Shown: piece by piece, positions 1 through 12,179 of the stretch
How positions within the stretch are numbered: the first letter of the stretch is position 1
How the letters are laid out: every line of letters starts with the position of its first letter
Source of the DNA: Pachyseris speciosa
Taxonomy: Eukaryota > Cnidaria > Anthozoa > Scleractinia > Pachyseridae
Assembly: GCA_016490735.1 (NCBI GenBank)
Contig: JAEMWC010000984.1
Location: 70,001 to 134,000, forward strand
Reading direction: 5' to 3'
DNA length: 64,000 nucleotides
The notes under the pieces: model-generated
What the model saw: only the letters and a program-made list of their open reading frames with translations
Told to the model about the DNA's origin: nothing
Databases searched by the model: none
Program-made: the position numbers and the translations under genes

Positions 1-1185
1 ACAGTTTTATAAATATGTCTCAGTTGTGACTTCAAATCAAATTGACTTGAAATCAACAAGGATAACAAAATTCCCTTGGTCTTCGCCATTTTTATTTATT
101 TATCTATTTATTTTATTATTTGCTAATTTTTTTTGGTCGTGTCAATGCCACTTTCGATCGCTCAGTGCCACGGTCCGTAATAATAAGAGGAAAGCTGGGA
201 GCTAAAGCAAGACAGTCTACCCCTTAACGCGGTCAAACGTGAAAAGAACGAAACGTCCGTAACCGCTTTTTACTATGAGAGATTACAGCTGTAAACGGCT
301 GATTAGTTTGTTGTGAGTCTGTAAGTTTACTAACACATTTTGCGATTTACTTGGAAAGTCGTGCTTGGCTTTAAAATGAAGTTATTAAAAATGGAATTGT
401 AACTCTCTTTCCCTTCTTTTTAGAATTTTCTTTAATTTTATGTTGTCCTTTATATTGTAAAGCGCCATGAGCTATTGTCAATGAGCGCTTTAGAAATAAA
501 GATATTAGTCATCGACTTAGTCATCGACTTTTCTTATTTTACGTTTGACCGCTGTTAAAGTGTACCTCACCCCACTCGGTTAAGAGTCCCCCACTAGGTT
601 AAGTGTACCACACTCGCTTTGCGGTCTACTTATCCTTTGCACACCTCGAAAACTAAGCGATCGAACCTGTCAAGGACAAGGAATTAAAAGAGCGTGAAGC
701 GTCTGCAATATACATATACCAGGGAAATTGCTAAGTCTCTATTCCGAGAGGTCTTCCAGTTTAGGCACTAAAACACTCGATATTCATTCCTAAGTATTTC
801 AGAAACAAAAACTCTAGCTACCTTTGAATGAAACTTCAACAGCTTGACTTTGAATATTCATTACTTGGAAGATTTCAGGAACATAGGCCTTAGCTCTCTG
901 CGGTGTAGTTTGTATGCCTTATCTCTCGCTCTCCCATACTTTGACCATCGGTCAATATTGTCTCCCTGACGCTTTTGGTTTTAAATATTTCTGGTTTACC
1001 ATAGCTCTCATTCCTACGTTTATAACTCTACAGATCACTAGTGCACCGACGTTTGGTTACTATATATTTCTAAAATCGATAGATTTAAAATTGTCAGGCA
1101 AATACGCCAGTCATCATGATGTTAGGCAAAACATATGCGTTTTTATACTCCACGGTAAATGACAATCGACCTTAATGGCATTTCG
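1..1185. other. Gene-free stretch
   Basis: I see no supportable gene. Short open frames occur but have no recognisable domain. Around 460-510 there is a 'gagcgctttagaaataaag' type segment that looks like the 3' tail of a retroposon common in invertebrate genomes; a similar GCGC-plus-ATT tail sits inside the satellite near 40.3 kb. Around 555-620 the motif CCAC/TCGGTTAAG is repeated imperfectly. Confidence 0.4.
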
Positions 1186-1202
1186 CCCCCCCTTCCCCCC
1201 CC

Positions 1203-1253
<51 letters not shown>
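1186..1253. repeat. Poly-C / (CA)n microsatellite
   Basis: A run of C with one TT interruption passes directly into about 17 CA dinucleotides. It produces spurious low-complexity proline/histidine and glycine/valine reading frames on both strands, which should not be annotated as genes. Confidence 0.95.
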
Positions 1254-1256
<3 letters not shown>

Positions 1257-1732
1257 TTGGTAATTCTTTGCCAAGGTTAGCCGGCGGTTACATTTTTTAT
1301 TTGCCAAGGAAAACAGTCTTTCCTTGCGGTTTAGAACCAAGCTTCTTGATTTATCGAAATATCCAGTTAGCTTTTCTCTGGGCGCTTCTTTGTATCCTTT
1401 CGAAGTATTGGTGGCAATTTATCACGGATCATTAAATCGAGAAAGAACTATCACTAACAGACAACATGCAGTGTTACCGAGAGGGTTGTTTCCCACAGTA
1501 AATAGTGTCACATCTGACCAACAGAAAATTCAAGGAGAGCAGCTTCCACCCATATGGACATACGTTCGGGTTTCTGGTTGATCCAAAGTCAAAGTGCAAC
1601 ATATCAAATGACAAACATCACGGCAGTGGTTCTAAATGTATTGCTCGTGCGCCGTAACCTTCATCTGAACGGTCTTAAGAATAGCTAAGCGGATATAAGA
1701 GTTGCTGATGCTTTTACCAGTGGGAATTGAAG

Positions 1733-2217
1733 TCAGTTGCCAATGTTCTTCAGATGCGAAAATAAGACAGTCTTCACGGCATTTCTGAGTGCCTTGTTCC
1801 TCCGTGTGTACACCATAGGATTCACGGAAGATATCAAAAACACCATCGTAATGCCCCATGGCTGCAAAGCAACGTAAAGCTTTGGGGATAAAGACTCGGT
1901 GATTTTGTTCAAAAGGGTTGGCGCCAGTGACAGCAAAAGAATCAAGCTGATGATGGCCATGTCCATTGCCACTTTCTTTTCTCGCTGTAAAGCCAGCGAC
2001 AGTTGTTGAGAAGCCGCTGTGTTCGCAGCGAGGTTAATTTGGTTATGCCGACGGAAGGCATAGTACATCCTCACGTGGTTTACAGTTGGGATTGCTATGA
2101 ACATGACCGGGATTGTCATCGCAAAAATTTTTCCGACGAGAGGGGAGGAAACAAACTGAATGAAGCAGGTTAACACAAACCAGCCAACGCCGGCCAAGAC
2201 GATCACCTTCAGTGCAC
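1733..2217 (-). CDS. Class A GPCR 1, coding exon 2 (TM4-TM7)
   Basis: This is the second and last coding exon of a rhodopsin-like seven-transmembrane receptor and encodes TM4 to TM7 plus a short C-tail. The acceptor AG is at 2219-2218, and the exon resumes the codon split in exon 1 (3481-3931), giving a spliced protein of about 311 residues. TM4 carries the conserved Trp (GVGWF). TM5 ends IPTVNHVRM, followed by a basic third loop (REKK). TM6 reads LSLAPTLL, without the usual CWxP Trp, and TM7 has NPMVY (NPxxY). Helix 8 follows as RRNKALRNA. The second extracellular loop is very short and has no cysteine, as known for melanocortin-like receptors of the MECA group. The ligand is unknown. Confidence 0.85.
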
Positions 2218-3480
2218 CTAATAAGGTAGAAAAAAAGCAGAACAGAGATTACACCCTGATTTTTATAGTTTTCGAATTTTTAAGATGGTTCTGAATCCGC
2301 TCCCGCAAATTCTTTTAAACTTTGCAAAAAGTTGTGTCTTATTATGGTAATTATTTCCAGGTAACAAAACATAGGGTTGGTCACTGGGCTCGTTTTTGAG
2401 TTATTATCGCAGCAAACTAAAATTAGGTGTATTTCTAATTAACAATTAGGTTATGAGCTCGAGATTTCTATCACGTATAGAAATCGAGAGCGAATAATTT
2501 AATTGGTTTAGTATAAAGCTACTAGTCGTTCAAGTATTAAAATTAGCTAAATCCTCCTCGCAGACACTTCGAAAGCGCGAAGAAGCGGCTGTCATTTTGT
2601 TGACAACTGCTGCTCACTATCCAAGATAGCGAGTAGCGTAACCAATCAGAGAACGGCATTCGTGATAGAACGCTAGTAGATTCATACTAACAGGTTATAA
2701 TGTTGCTATGGTAACCAGAAGCTTATGGTATGCTTCGGTGGCAACCTCGAAATTTTGAAAGATTGAGATACCTTGTTCACCATTGATTGGGCATTAGTTT
2801 GATACCACCAGGTAGGTAGTAATGATCCTGGAAATAGCTTTTAGCCACCATATACTGCACGTACAACTTTCATTATGAAACTCTAAATACAACAGTTTAA
2901 CGAAATTTTTCCTGTTGAGTCAAACATATCTATTACAGGATAACCTTTTGTCATACTGCTTGAGTATTAAATAATTTACCGATCAGCAAATTATATTTTA
3001 AGACAAGGCCTTTTGCGAATTGGAGACGTTGCCATGGTAACGCTATAGCGTCAGAAATTGCCCAACAACAGAGTTGTAACGGTGGAGTGTGCTCATGTGA
3101 TAAGGGATGCTTTTTTCTCCGCTTTTATCGTCCCACACACTTTACAGTGACAATGAAATAATCCTACGAGAGAAAATTTTTGTAATTACTTGTAACCCAG
3201 GCATAGTCGGTAAACGGAACTGCTAGTGCTCCCATCGCAAGTCAAACTGTTACCGATTACTAGTACGTACAGATGCTCTACCACTGAGCTAGAACAAACT
3301 CGTGGGAGTTGGACCATTAAACTCTATCACTCACTTTGGAAAGACTGGGACTGAGTGGCTGCGCAAGCGATTGTGGGATTTTTTGGGGGAACGCTTATTG
3401 AGAAGAAACAATCGCGTCCCCCAAAAGATCCCACAATCCCTCACCCGGCACTCTCGACCCCAGTCTATTCCAAAGATTAC
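2218..3480 (-). other. GPCR 1 intron with repeat debris
   Basis: This phase-1 intron lies between the two coding exons (donor GTAAT at 3480, acceptor AG at 2218). It contains a small palindrome near 2459-2490 (CTCGAGATTTCTAT / ATAGAAATCGAG), a tRNA-like D-arm (TAGCTCAGTGGTAGAGC on the minus strand, about 3276-3292) that suggests a decayed SINE, and the 142-bp foldback at 3334-3475. Confidence 0.7.
3334..3475. repeat. Foldback repeat next to the splice donor
   Basis: An imperfect inverted repeat with arms 3334-3394 and 3414-3475 around a loop of about 19 nt. The arms share CTTTGGAA-AGACTGGG, GATTGTGGGAT and TTTTGGGGG-ACGC blocks. It starts only 5 nt inside the intron of GPCR 1. It is probably a small MITE or hairpin insertion. 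No clear target duplication is seen. Confidence 0.7.
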
Positions 3481-3931
3481 CTTTGTTGGTTACTCTTGCA
3501 CGATATTCTAGAGGCCTGGATAGGGCATAGTTGCGATCAAAACTGATCACAGTCAAGAAGACGAAAGACCATCCCGCCGTCAGCATAGTAGAGAAGTAAA
3601 AGGCGGTAAATAAGTGTTCTTGATGACCGCATGCCGAGTTATCACTAAAAAGCATCAATCGCACAGCGACAAAGATTGGCTGAGCTGTTACAGCAGTCAG
3701 GCAATCCGTGGCGGCCAGACTACAAAGCAGGGTATTGCACGGTTTCTGCAATTTTGGGGTTTTGATTATCGCGAGAATGATGACCAGGTTACCAAGAAGG
3801 GCAAACAAACAGAATGGAATGTTGACTGAGGCCACGAAGATTTCATTGACCCAAGCTGCTGAGTCGTTTCTCGCCGGAATTCCAAACCACGAAGGAACAC
3901 CTTGACAACTTATGGTTTCGCTGGCGTTCAT
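3481..3931 (-). CDS. Class A GPCR 1, coding exon 1 (N-terminus to TM3/ICL2)
   Basis: This exon encodes the short extracellular N-terminus and TM1-TM3 of a rhodopsin-like receptor. Diagnostic residues are GNLV (TM1), LAATDCL with the sodium-site Asp (TM2), a Cys before TM3 (SACGHQ) and FDRNYALSRP at the end of TM3, a DRY variant reading D-R-N. Translation starts at MNASET, with an N-glycosylation sequon at residue 2. The exon is 451 nt and ends AAAG|GTAAT, so the intron is phase 1, as in the other three receptors here. An acceptor-like CCCAG lies just upstream of the ATG, suggesting an additional 5' UTR intron. It is a divergent relative of the GPCR2/3 pair (same ends of TM2 and TM3). The ligand cannot be told from sequence. 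Confidence 0.87.
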
Positions 3932-5950
3932 TTTGTCCTGGGAAGATAAAGAAACTTTAGATGAGATTTGCTTTTGTCGAAGACACTATTTATGAACATC
4001 GCCTATTAAAGAAACATATAAAATTAGTATGGCAACTGCGTCAGGTGGACAGAGACAACAACGAAGAACTTTGAGGGCGCTCCTTGAATTCAAGACGAAA
4101 TTTAGGCTTGGACAATATTTATGTTCAAAAGTTCAAGATTCACATTCCAAAGACTCAGCTGCGCTTAATAAGAAGATATGTTGATGAATAGGAATCAGGC
4201 GCCTTGTAAAGAATCTGAGTGAGAAACTCGACATGTTTCACAAAAGCGACATTGACTTGACGAGATGCGTCAGCAAGACACGCAAAGTAACATGACAAGT
4301 TTGAAATTATTATGCCTTAGTTACTGCCCATTCAGAAACCGCAAAGATGTCTGTCAGAAATAAAACTTGAAAATAAATCTTACGGATAGATTGAATTTCA
4401 CCAACGCAGCCAAAACGTGAGACAGTGAAGACGGGCGCTCATGTGCACATATTGGGAGGAAAAGTTCAACGCGTACCTTCAAAGGAAAGCAATCATCGCG
4501 ATTTGAAAAATCGAAGAATGGCTGGATATGACAGTCCTTATACGATGGAAATTTTGTTAAAGCCAGATTGTCGAAAACGTAATAATGAACTTTCAATAAG
4601 TAAAAGTTCGTAAATCATTTATATTGGAATACGACTGATGAAGTGTAAAACTATAGAATGCGCCCTAACTGAAGTGAAGCATGAATCGGCTCTATTCGTT
4701 CTACTTTGTATCCTATATTGCTGCTCAAAAGCAGGATACATTTCATACATGCATTACAGGTTCAGGTTTGGGACATTATACCACTATTAGCGATTTGTTT
4801 GCGATTAGTGGTTCATTCGTTTTCTGATGTTTTTTTTGTTTAACAAGTGCGTTAAATAATATTAGCATATTTTGAGCCTCAAGAAACCCTTGACGTAACC
4901 TTAATTTAGCCTTTTATTCGATAAAAACCAATACACCTATAGCTCTTGCTTTTGTTTGACATATTGGAACACTTTATCCTAACATCACATATTACTATTC
5001 GACTCTTTGTGACAATGTCCAATTATGGTAATAGCGCTCTGCGATATATGTAATTTCGTGTGTCAAAAAAATATGGCGGATTTTCCAGCTTTTCTTCAAC
5101 AAACTCAGTAAATATCACTTTGAAATCAATGTGTTTAATAATAAAGCAATTATCCTGCTCAATGTTGCGGAATATCGCCTGATTTTAGTCAACTCGGCCG
5201 ATGAGTATCAGACGATGTTCCGCGTGATTTCGCAGGCCACTTGTTAAATGTTTGAAAACGAATGAATAAGAAATTCTTGCATCAAAGTCAAGTATTATTG
5301 TAAATTCGGATATTTCTAAGGGCAAAATAAATAATGCATTTAACATGTTAAAAATCTGACACCATTTCTCTGTCTGAAGGCTGGCTGTGCATTGTGTTTA
5401 TGAAAGCCGTGGTATACACAGGCTTTTAATTCTTGCCTATGATATTTGACTGCATCACATTTATACCACCCGTTGTCATCTGACTGAAGTCGTTCAAATA
5501 GTGGATAATTTATCCAGCGGATAAATTGCCATCCATTGGGTAGCATTTACTGTAACCACTACATTTCTATCCACAGGATAGTGACTTATCAGCTGGCAGA
5601 AAGGTATGCGCTCTTTGAACAAGTGGTCCTGGTTTTCGAAACCTGGTTTTTTGCAGTGGTTGTAGATCAATATACGAAAGTTCTTTACCTTCTCTGAATA
5701 TTATCTAACACTTCTGAAGTCGTCTTGGCATTTCTAAGCTTGTATTGCTGTGGACGTCCGAATCCCTGCGTAGCTTATAATTTCAGTTCGACGTCATGTT
5801 TTTAAAGTTCCTTGAGAAGCCATCAAAGTTATTCTAAGAAAGGGGCATGTATTGAGCTCTATTCTACATTACGTAAGACCATTGTGTACGAACTCGTGAT
5901 TTGAGAGTCTTCAGTGATGTTTATTTGGAAACAACTGACATGCCACAAAA
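3932..5950. other. Intergenic stretch upstream of GPCR 1
   Basis: No gene is supportable. Around 5455-5650 there are alternating GGATAA/TTATCC and ATCCA/TGGAT words (for example GTGGATAATTTATCCAGCGG) that look like a small palindromic repeat family. The rest is AT-rich single-copy-looking DNA. The GPCR 1 promoter and any 5' UTR exon should lie here, but no core element stands out. Confidence 0.35.
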
Positions 5951-6046
5951 AGTAAATAAACAAACAAACAAATAAATATATACATAATATATTATTATTA
6001 TTATTATTATTATATTATTATTATTATAATAATAATTATAATAACA
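5951..6046. repeat. AT-rich microsatellite, (AAAC/AAAT)n and (ATT)n
   Basis: AAAC and AAAT tetranucleotides lead into a run of ATT trinucleotides that ends in TAATAATAATT. It is low complexity, possibly the A/T-rich tail of a retroposon. Confidence 0.9.
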
Positions 6047-6928
6047 AGTGTTAATACAAAGCACGAAAGTTGCATATCAAAGACGCTTATTATTCACCGA
6101 AAAAATGCTGCAAACAAAATATGGCTTAAATATACCTACACGGCAAAAATCCTGGCAACTCGGCTCCTTAAATCTTAAATAGGTGCGAGTTAAATAAACT
6201 GAAATCATTACATTGAATTATTGCATTGTCATTGTATTTGCAACACGAAAATTTCAATGCAAATTTTCATTGTCACCTTAGCCGCGGGCACAAATTAAAG
6301 ATACAGTTTTTCATTCTTCTTGAATTGTTTTTGGTTAGAGCCAGCGTCATTATTTTGTTTTCTAGTTTAAGGACAATCAGTTGAAGACCGCTCTATATTG
6401 CTAAGTATCCGGCCAGTTAAGAATAAGCTTAATTTATCCAAGCTTGTTCTTAAAATAAGAACAATAGGATTCATGAACAGAGCGATACCGATATTAAGCC
6501 GTCGTCGGGGAAGGGCAACTTTATTGTTTTGGTGGTCAACAAAATGACTGCCTTCGGGAAACAGACTTTAATTACGTTATATGTATACCAGGAAAAAAAG
6601 GCAAATGAGCAGAGATTGTTTCCCAATAGCAAAGCGCACGATATTTCAGATTACACTTTCAGCTAATTTTACAATGAATCAGCCAATCATGTTTGCTTAT
6701 ATATCGCAGTGACGTAAGGCTCGTAAGGGTTACAAAACGGACTTTAACTTTCGAGGAGCAATATAAGCATGAGTAAATGTGAGTTACTGTAGCATGTCCG
6801 CAGACAGCCAAGACTTCGACGACATATAATTGGTTGATCGAGACAATCACGAAAATATAACAAATATTCAATGAGTTTTTTGGTTACTTGTGCTAATATT
6901 TCAGACTTAAGCCCCGACTAAACGTTAT

Positions 6929-7163
6929 AACATTATTATGCAACATTTTGTTGGTTCAACAAACCTAGATCGTTTAGCACCCCATGTTAAATAATGTGTG
7001 ACCAACATTGTTTGTTGGACGAGTGTTTTGCTGTCGATCAAACATTTTGGCCGACTTTTAACAATGTTAGACAATGTTTAGCCACACGTCTAACATTGTC
7101 ATATAACAAATGTTAGACATGTTATATAACAATGTTATGTTATATAACAATGTTATAATGAAT
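6929..7163. repeat. AACATTGT-rich palindromic repeat
   Basis: More than ten imperfect occurrences of AACATTGT/ACAATGTT and GTTATATAAC occur on both strands. The left edge (GTTATAACATTATTA) and right edge (AATGTTATAATG) are inverted relative to each other, consistent with a MITE. Boundaries are approximate. Confidence 0.5.
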
Positions 7164-9101
7164 CACTCATATATTTTAAACATATGATACGTGTAAGCCA
7201 TGTTTCTGCTCTTTCATTGTGGTCATGTTAGAACAGTTTTGTATCATTTCATTAAAGAAAAGTGCTACTATCTCTGCGGCTCTGAGGTTGGCAAATTCAG
7301 TAATAATTAGATGAATAATCACCATGGGTCGATTTATACGAAACCGTATATGGACTGTCTGGCTCCTATCGATTTTATAAAGCACGCTTTTCGGTTTTCG
7401 CCGCCGTTATTATTTTTCTTGTTTCACTGTTCTTGTGCACAAGATTGAAAACGATTGAAAACAGCTCTTTCAAGTGACTTCTATCGATGTTGAAATTGTT
7501 ATGTAATCATTTCCTAGAATCTCCCTTTAATTTGTTTTCCCATTCACACTTAAACCCCAGATAAAGACTACTTGGTATTTAAAAAATCCTCACTTTATGT
7601 ACTGTGTTTTAGAAGATCTTCGTTTTCTGAATTTTCTGATAGTTTGCTTTCGTATAGGTATACGGATGAGAAGCCTCGACAAATCACCCGCAAAAATCCG
7701 TTTTCTGATATATCTCAAAAAAAAAAAAAAAAAAAAGAAAAAGGGTACGTAGACGGTGCGTTGGATATAGAAAAGCCGTTAAAAGTCGTTTTATTTTTTC
7801 GTCTACACGAAGTGGTCTTTTCATTTGAAAATGGAGTTGTTTCAGTATAAAAGCTCCCAAAGGTCTTAAAAACACATCTCAACGCGGATATTGTTTTTAA
7901 AAACCAGGCTTTTAGTTTACCTGCTGTGCTGCAAAACGAATGAATAAAAAGGGTTTTCGAACGATGACATAACATAAACAAGCATTGATAAAGTCATCAG
8001 ACGGTAACGTTTCGATAGTTTTCAATCGTCAACTTGTGGACAGTGACTAGAAGAAATGAAAACGTTTAGCGATGGAAGCTGCCTTAGGTTCCCTTGGTGA
8101 AAAACGTTTCCACGCGCCAATTTTAAGTAACTTTTTCAAAGGAGCCTGATAAAGAATATTTGCAAAAACCTTCATCGCCGAGCTGTTCCACTGACTAAAA
8201 CCATTGATGGATCAGCTTAATTCTGCCTGAGGCAACTAAGCCTCTAGTTTCAGTTTATGATAATGCCTTTCAAGACATCAGTTCCATACCTTTAAAGAGA
8301 GCAGAGGTTTCCCTCTGTATACTGAGCCAAATATTCTTACAGCTGCAAAACCGTTTCTGGTAAACTGATATGGAATAGCTTTCTTAAAAATCTATAGTGT
8401 GCACAACACCATAAAATGAACAAAACGTTGACGGCTTCATCTATGTGATATTGCCCTTATTTATATTAATCCAAACCGCAGCCACTAATGGACTACGAAT
8501 GGATAATTGGGCACTGGGTAATATTTCTCACCCTTCTGTTCCGCCAATCATTTCCGATGGGGGGCAAAATTCAAGATGGATTTCTTAATTATTTCCAAAA
8601 TTTGCTTCTACCATTTGCATCTAAATTGCCGGAAACTTGAAATCTCGGCGAAATCTTTAAACTACAGAAAGTCAAAACCGTGGGAATCCAGCTGCTGCTG
8701 ATTGGTGCTTCCATTATATTTATCTTTATCATCTCTCAGTGTTTCTTTGAAAAATTGACCTTCAAACGAATTCATCCGTTTTTACCTCACCGATGACTGT
8801 GTCAGGAAGATTTAGTGTTCACAGCGCCGTAGAAAGCACTTGTGTTGAGCGCTGTATATAGCTCACTACTTACCTTAACAAGTTTCGTCAGTAATGTTAG
8901 TTCTGCAATCGGTTCGACCAGCCGCGGCAGGTGATCCGTGGCCAAACTGTTCAGCGTTTTTTCTTTCCAAAATCGTCCTGATTGACGAAGTAAAAATCAA
9001 CTCTAGAATTCAGAAGAAACGAAAGGATTTTTTCTCCTTGTAGATGAATTCTGGTACCGACAGAATGCAAAGGCAAGGCACTCTGTACTCTTTCTACTCA
9101 C
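7164..9101. other. Gene-free stretch
   Basis: No supportable coding region. A poly-A run at about 7718-7736 generates false reading frames. A good donor-like AAG|GTAAGT on the minus strand lies near 8875, after a short open segment, but no connected exon chain can be shown. Confidence 0.35.
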
Positions 9102-9188
9102 CGTTTTATCGGTATTGGAATTCTGGGAGTTGCAAGGAGTTACGTCACAAGGCCTCCCGATATGAGTCCCCGCTGTAACTTGGCAGCC
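9102..9188 (-). CDS. Candidate 29-codon microexon, cysteine-rich
   Basis: An 87-nt segment is bounded by a good acceptor (GTGCGCAG, AG at 9190-9189) and a consensus donor (ACG|GTGAGT, intron from 9101). It is open in phase 0 and is exactly 29 codons. It reads GCQVTAGT..., then GRPCDVTPCN..., with Cys at positions 2, 14 and 19. The C-x(n)-RPC-x4-C spacing resembles the C-terminal half of a thrombospondin type-1 repeat, but no WSxW half was found next to it. It could be one exon of a larger minus-strand extracellular-protein gene, or chance. Transcript evidence would decide. Confidence 0.25.
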
Positions 9189-11524
9189 CTGCGCACGAAA
9201 ACGAAAGAAATGGAGCACAATCAATTGAAAGGCTAAGCGTTTGAAGTACAATTCTTTGCAAGACGTTTTGCAGACTATTTAAGATTGTAGGCTGAGACGG
9301 AAAGAAAACGCTTTGTGAACTTGTGTCATTTTAAACCATTTCTGTGTTAACTAAGCTTGAATGCAAACCACGTAAAACCGAGGGCGGAACTACGTGTCAT
9401 ATTATATTATATTGTCATAAGACATGTTTTAGGAGAGAGCAGCATTACCATACTTGATTACAAGACACGACACATTGATGATTTAAGAGGAAGAAAATAA
9501 TTTAAGACTGTCCTAAACACAATTGTAGCACTTCTTCGGTGGAAGATATTAAAAAAAATGTTTTGGACTAATTGTAGGTCGTTTTAAGATATCTTAGTTT
9601 AGGCGCCCAAACAGATATAATTTTTTTAAAGCTGTATTGATATCATCCAAGTTTCTATTTGTTCACTTTATGGAATAAAAACATTAGGCAGTCTAAATAA
9701 ATAAACTGACAAGTAATCTGATGCTTAACCATCCCCGGATATTAGAATGAAAAATTGTCTGGTCAAATAAAAACAATTCCACATTTTAAAACAGTTGATT
9801 TTTTGGTTTGTTTGGTTTTATTTTCTTGTTTTTACTTTTTTCACCGGCTTTCTTGTTAATTTAGCCGACCAAATGTTTGAAGAAGCTGTAAAAATCCTCT
9901 TTAACGGGCTGGACGTAACAACGATTAACCATGCCGAAATAGAACAACCTAACTGTATCGCTCAATGCACCAGAATTGGGAGGAACCTCACTAAAGTTAA
10001 CTAATCTGAGAATATTTTATAGGCCCTATTGTTAAACAGTCATCCGTCCTTTATCCTGCGAGGTTAGCATGATTAATCATCAAGTTTCCCATATAGCTCT
10101 GGAAAACCATTATATATCCCCCACGAACATTATAAGCTACACGAACTACATAGTTTCCATACAGTTATAGATGATTTGTAAGTGGGAAGAAAGGTGAAAA
10201 AAGGAGGTCTTTGGCACCCATAGCACACAGAGAAACATGTACGAGGAGCACTATGCTAAGAAGATAAGCATTTTAACATTCATACATGCCTCAAAGGAGA
10301 AGAAATAAATTTACATAGACAGATCATACTGATTACCTTTATCAATTACTTGACCATTCAGACAATGCGTTAGTCGACTTCGGTGCGAGATATCAATGAG
10401 CAAGCGACTTTCATTGTTTAGCATTGAAAAGAATAGAGAAATTTTTTTATCAGATCGAACCCGCGCACACTGAATTTAATGAGTGTTTTAAACTTTTATT
10501 GACATTATTGTCGATTTAAGTCAGATTCTATTTGCTTACGTGGTGAAAACGTTATTAAAGGGAGCTAAACATAAAAAGCAATCTGGTGTTAAATGTCCGG
10601 AACTTGTAGAGGCAAATATGCACAAACTTGTGTATTTCCAAGATCCGTTCTGATTATTATAGTCGCTCATGCAGGGACCGCGAAGTACAGTTTAGAACAT
10701 AGAGAGGGGAGGGCAAAGGGACCGAATTCACTACCTTCGCATATAGGGACCGTGAAGCGCATTTTAGGGTGCGAGTGAAGGGATGGGAAAAGGGTGCTAA
10801 GTTACTAGGCGTTAATCGTCTTCTAATTGATCGAATACATCTTTTCTAAAATTTACTCGGTTTTCTCTTCTTCGGTGCACTTGTTGCATCGGAGCATGAC
10901 CAGAAATGTTTCTTTGATGGCAAAAAAATTGCATGAAAATTTTCTGTTACCTTGAAAGGAAATCCAAACAGTGAATTTCTTTGTCAGAAAAAAACGAGAA
11001 TGAAGAAGACAAACAGGGATCGCTTAGGTGTCTGGCGGTATTTTTTTAGTCCAGAATAATATACATGGCGACAAATCTCTTTCATTTCACCAAAGGGTCT
11101 TGCTACCTAAACAAAAGAGCACAAGGCTCTCTCAGAGTGATTAAATATAAATTTGCATCACGTGCAGGAAGGATTGGATTAGCTCACTCGGTGTGCTACT
11201 ACTCAATGACTCTGTGATTTTTATGTCAGGGACAGCTGGACTTTCCTTTAATTTAACTTTAGTTTTCTCATAATTAAATGCGCATAAAATGAGGATGGAA
11301 ATTGGAAATTTTCAATTCTACAAACAACCTCACGCGATTGCATGTGCAAACGATATACCCTGTAGCATGCATATTTTGCTGGATTATATTTTGGGGATTG
11401 GCGACTTTTGTGTTTTGCGGGAACAAATTTTTGCTTTCGAGGTGACTGAAATTTCTGCTGGGAACTAATTTTTAGCCGGATTTTCTGTTCAAGCAGCAGA
11501 ATATTAACATGGAGGGAAACTTAA
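9189..11524. other. Gene-free stretch with repeat traces
   Basis: No supportable gene. Near 10665-10760 an AGGGACCG(C/T)GAAG motif recurs twice. Around 11380-11510 there is a 'tttgcgggaacaaattttt' type sequence; a related one is near 12455-12560, probably the same old repeat family. Confidence 0.35.
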
Positions 11525-12179
11525 GGGGGCACTAACTTAACTACAGACAGTGTTGTTGCCAAGGGATTTTTACGGATTGTATTTGTAAAACATGGTTTTT
11601 CGGTGTTTTTGCCACTATATTGGTGAAACGTGCGAAGTGGTGAGCTTGTAAAATTTATAAATTGTTATTGCGCATGCGCAACTTGCCCCAGGCCCCAACC
11701 GCGCCTTAGAGAGAAAACCCCTAAAACTTGGAGAAAATTATGTGAAGTTCTGATTTTTTTTGCCAATCGGAGATATTCCAGCCTTCTTTACAAGCCTACG
11801 TAAGCAATTGTTGTTAACGTACATAACTGCAATAATAATGACGAAATGGTATGAATTTGCGTGCTTATGACGTCATAAATGTCACGAAAACGCGAATTTC
11901 CAAAAATCGATACGTAGAGTCTTGCACCTTAGCGATCGTTAACCATTGGCACCATTTTCGATATCCAGAACTGTACGCCACTCGAATTTTAGGCCTTTTT
12001 CTGTTCTAGTCACGTGACTTACCAAATATGATCGTGACTTGAAAATCTTGTAAAACTTTTTGATTGTAAAAACATAGCCAGACAGCTTGCCTGTGCAATT
12101 TAGGGTTTCCAAGATATGAGGGTTGGGAACTTTCCATAGCAACAATGTTAGTTAATTTTGTAGTTAAGTTAGTCCCCCC
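11525..12179. mobile_element. Non-autonomous DNA transposon flanked by TTAA
   Basis: The ends are inverted copies of each other: GGGGG(C/G)ACTAACTTAACTACA on the left and its reverse complement on the right, followed on both sides by a TTGTTGC block. TTAA lies immediately outside both ends (11521-11524 and 12180-12183). A TTAA target duplication is typical of piggyBac-type elements. The 655-bp interior has no coding potential, so it would have moved only in trans. Confidence 0.7.

Noticed and set aside
1143..1435. Frames with poly-Gly/Val-Cys and poly-Pro/His-Thr
   Set aside because: They come from the poly-C/(CA)n microsatellite.
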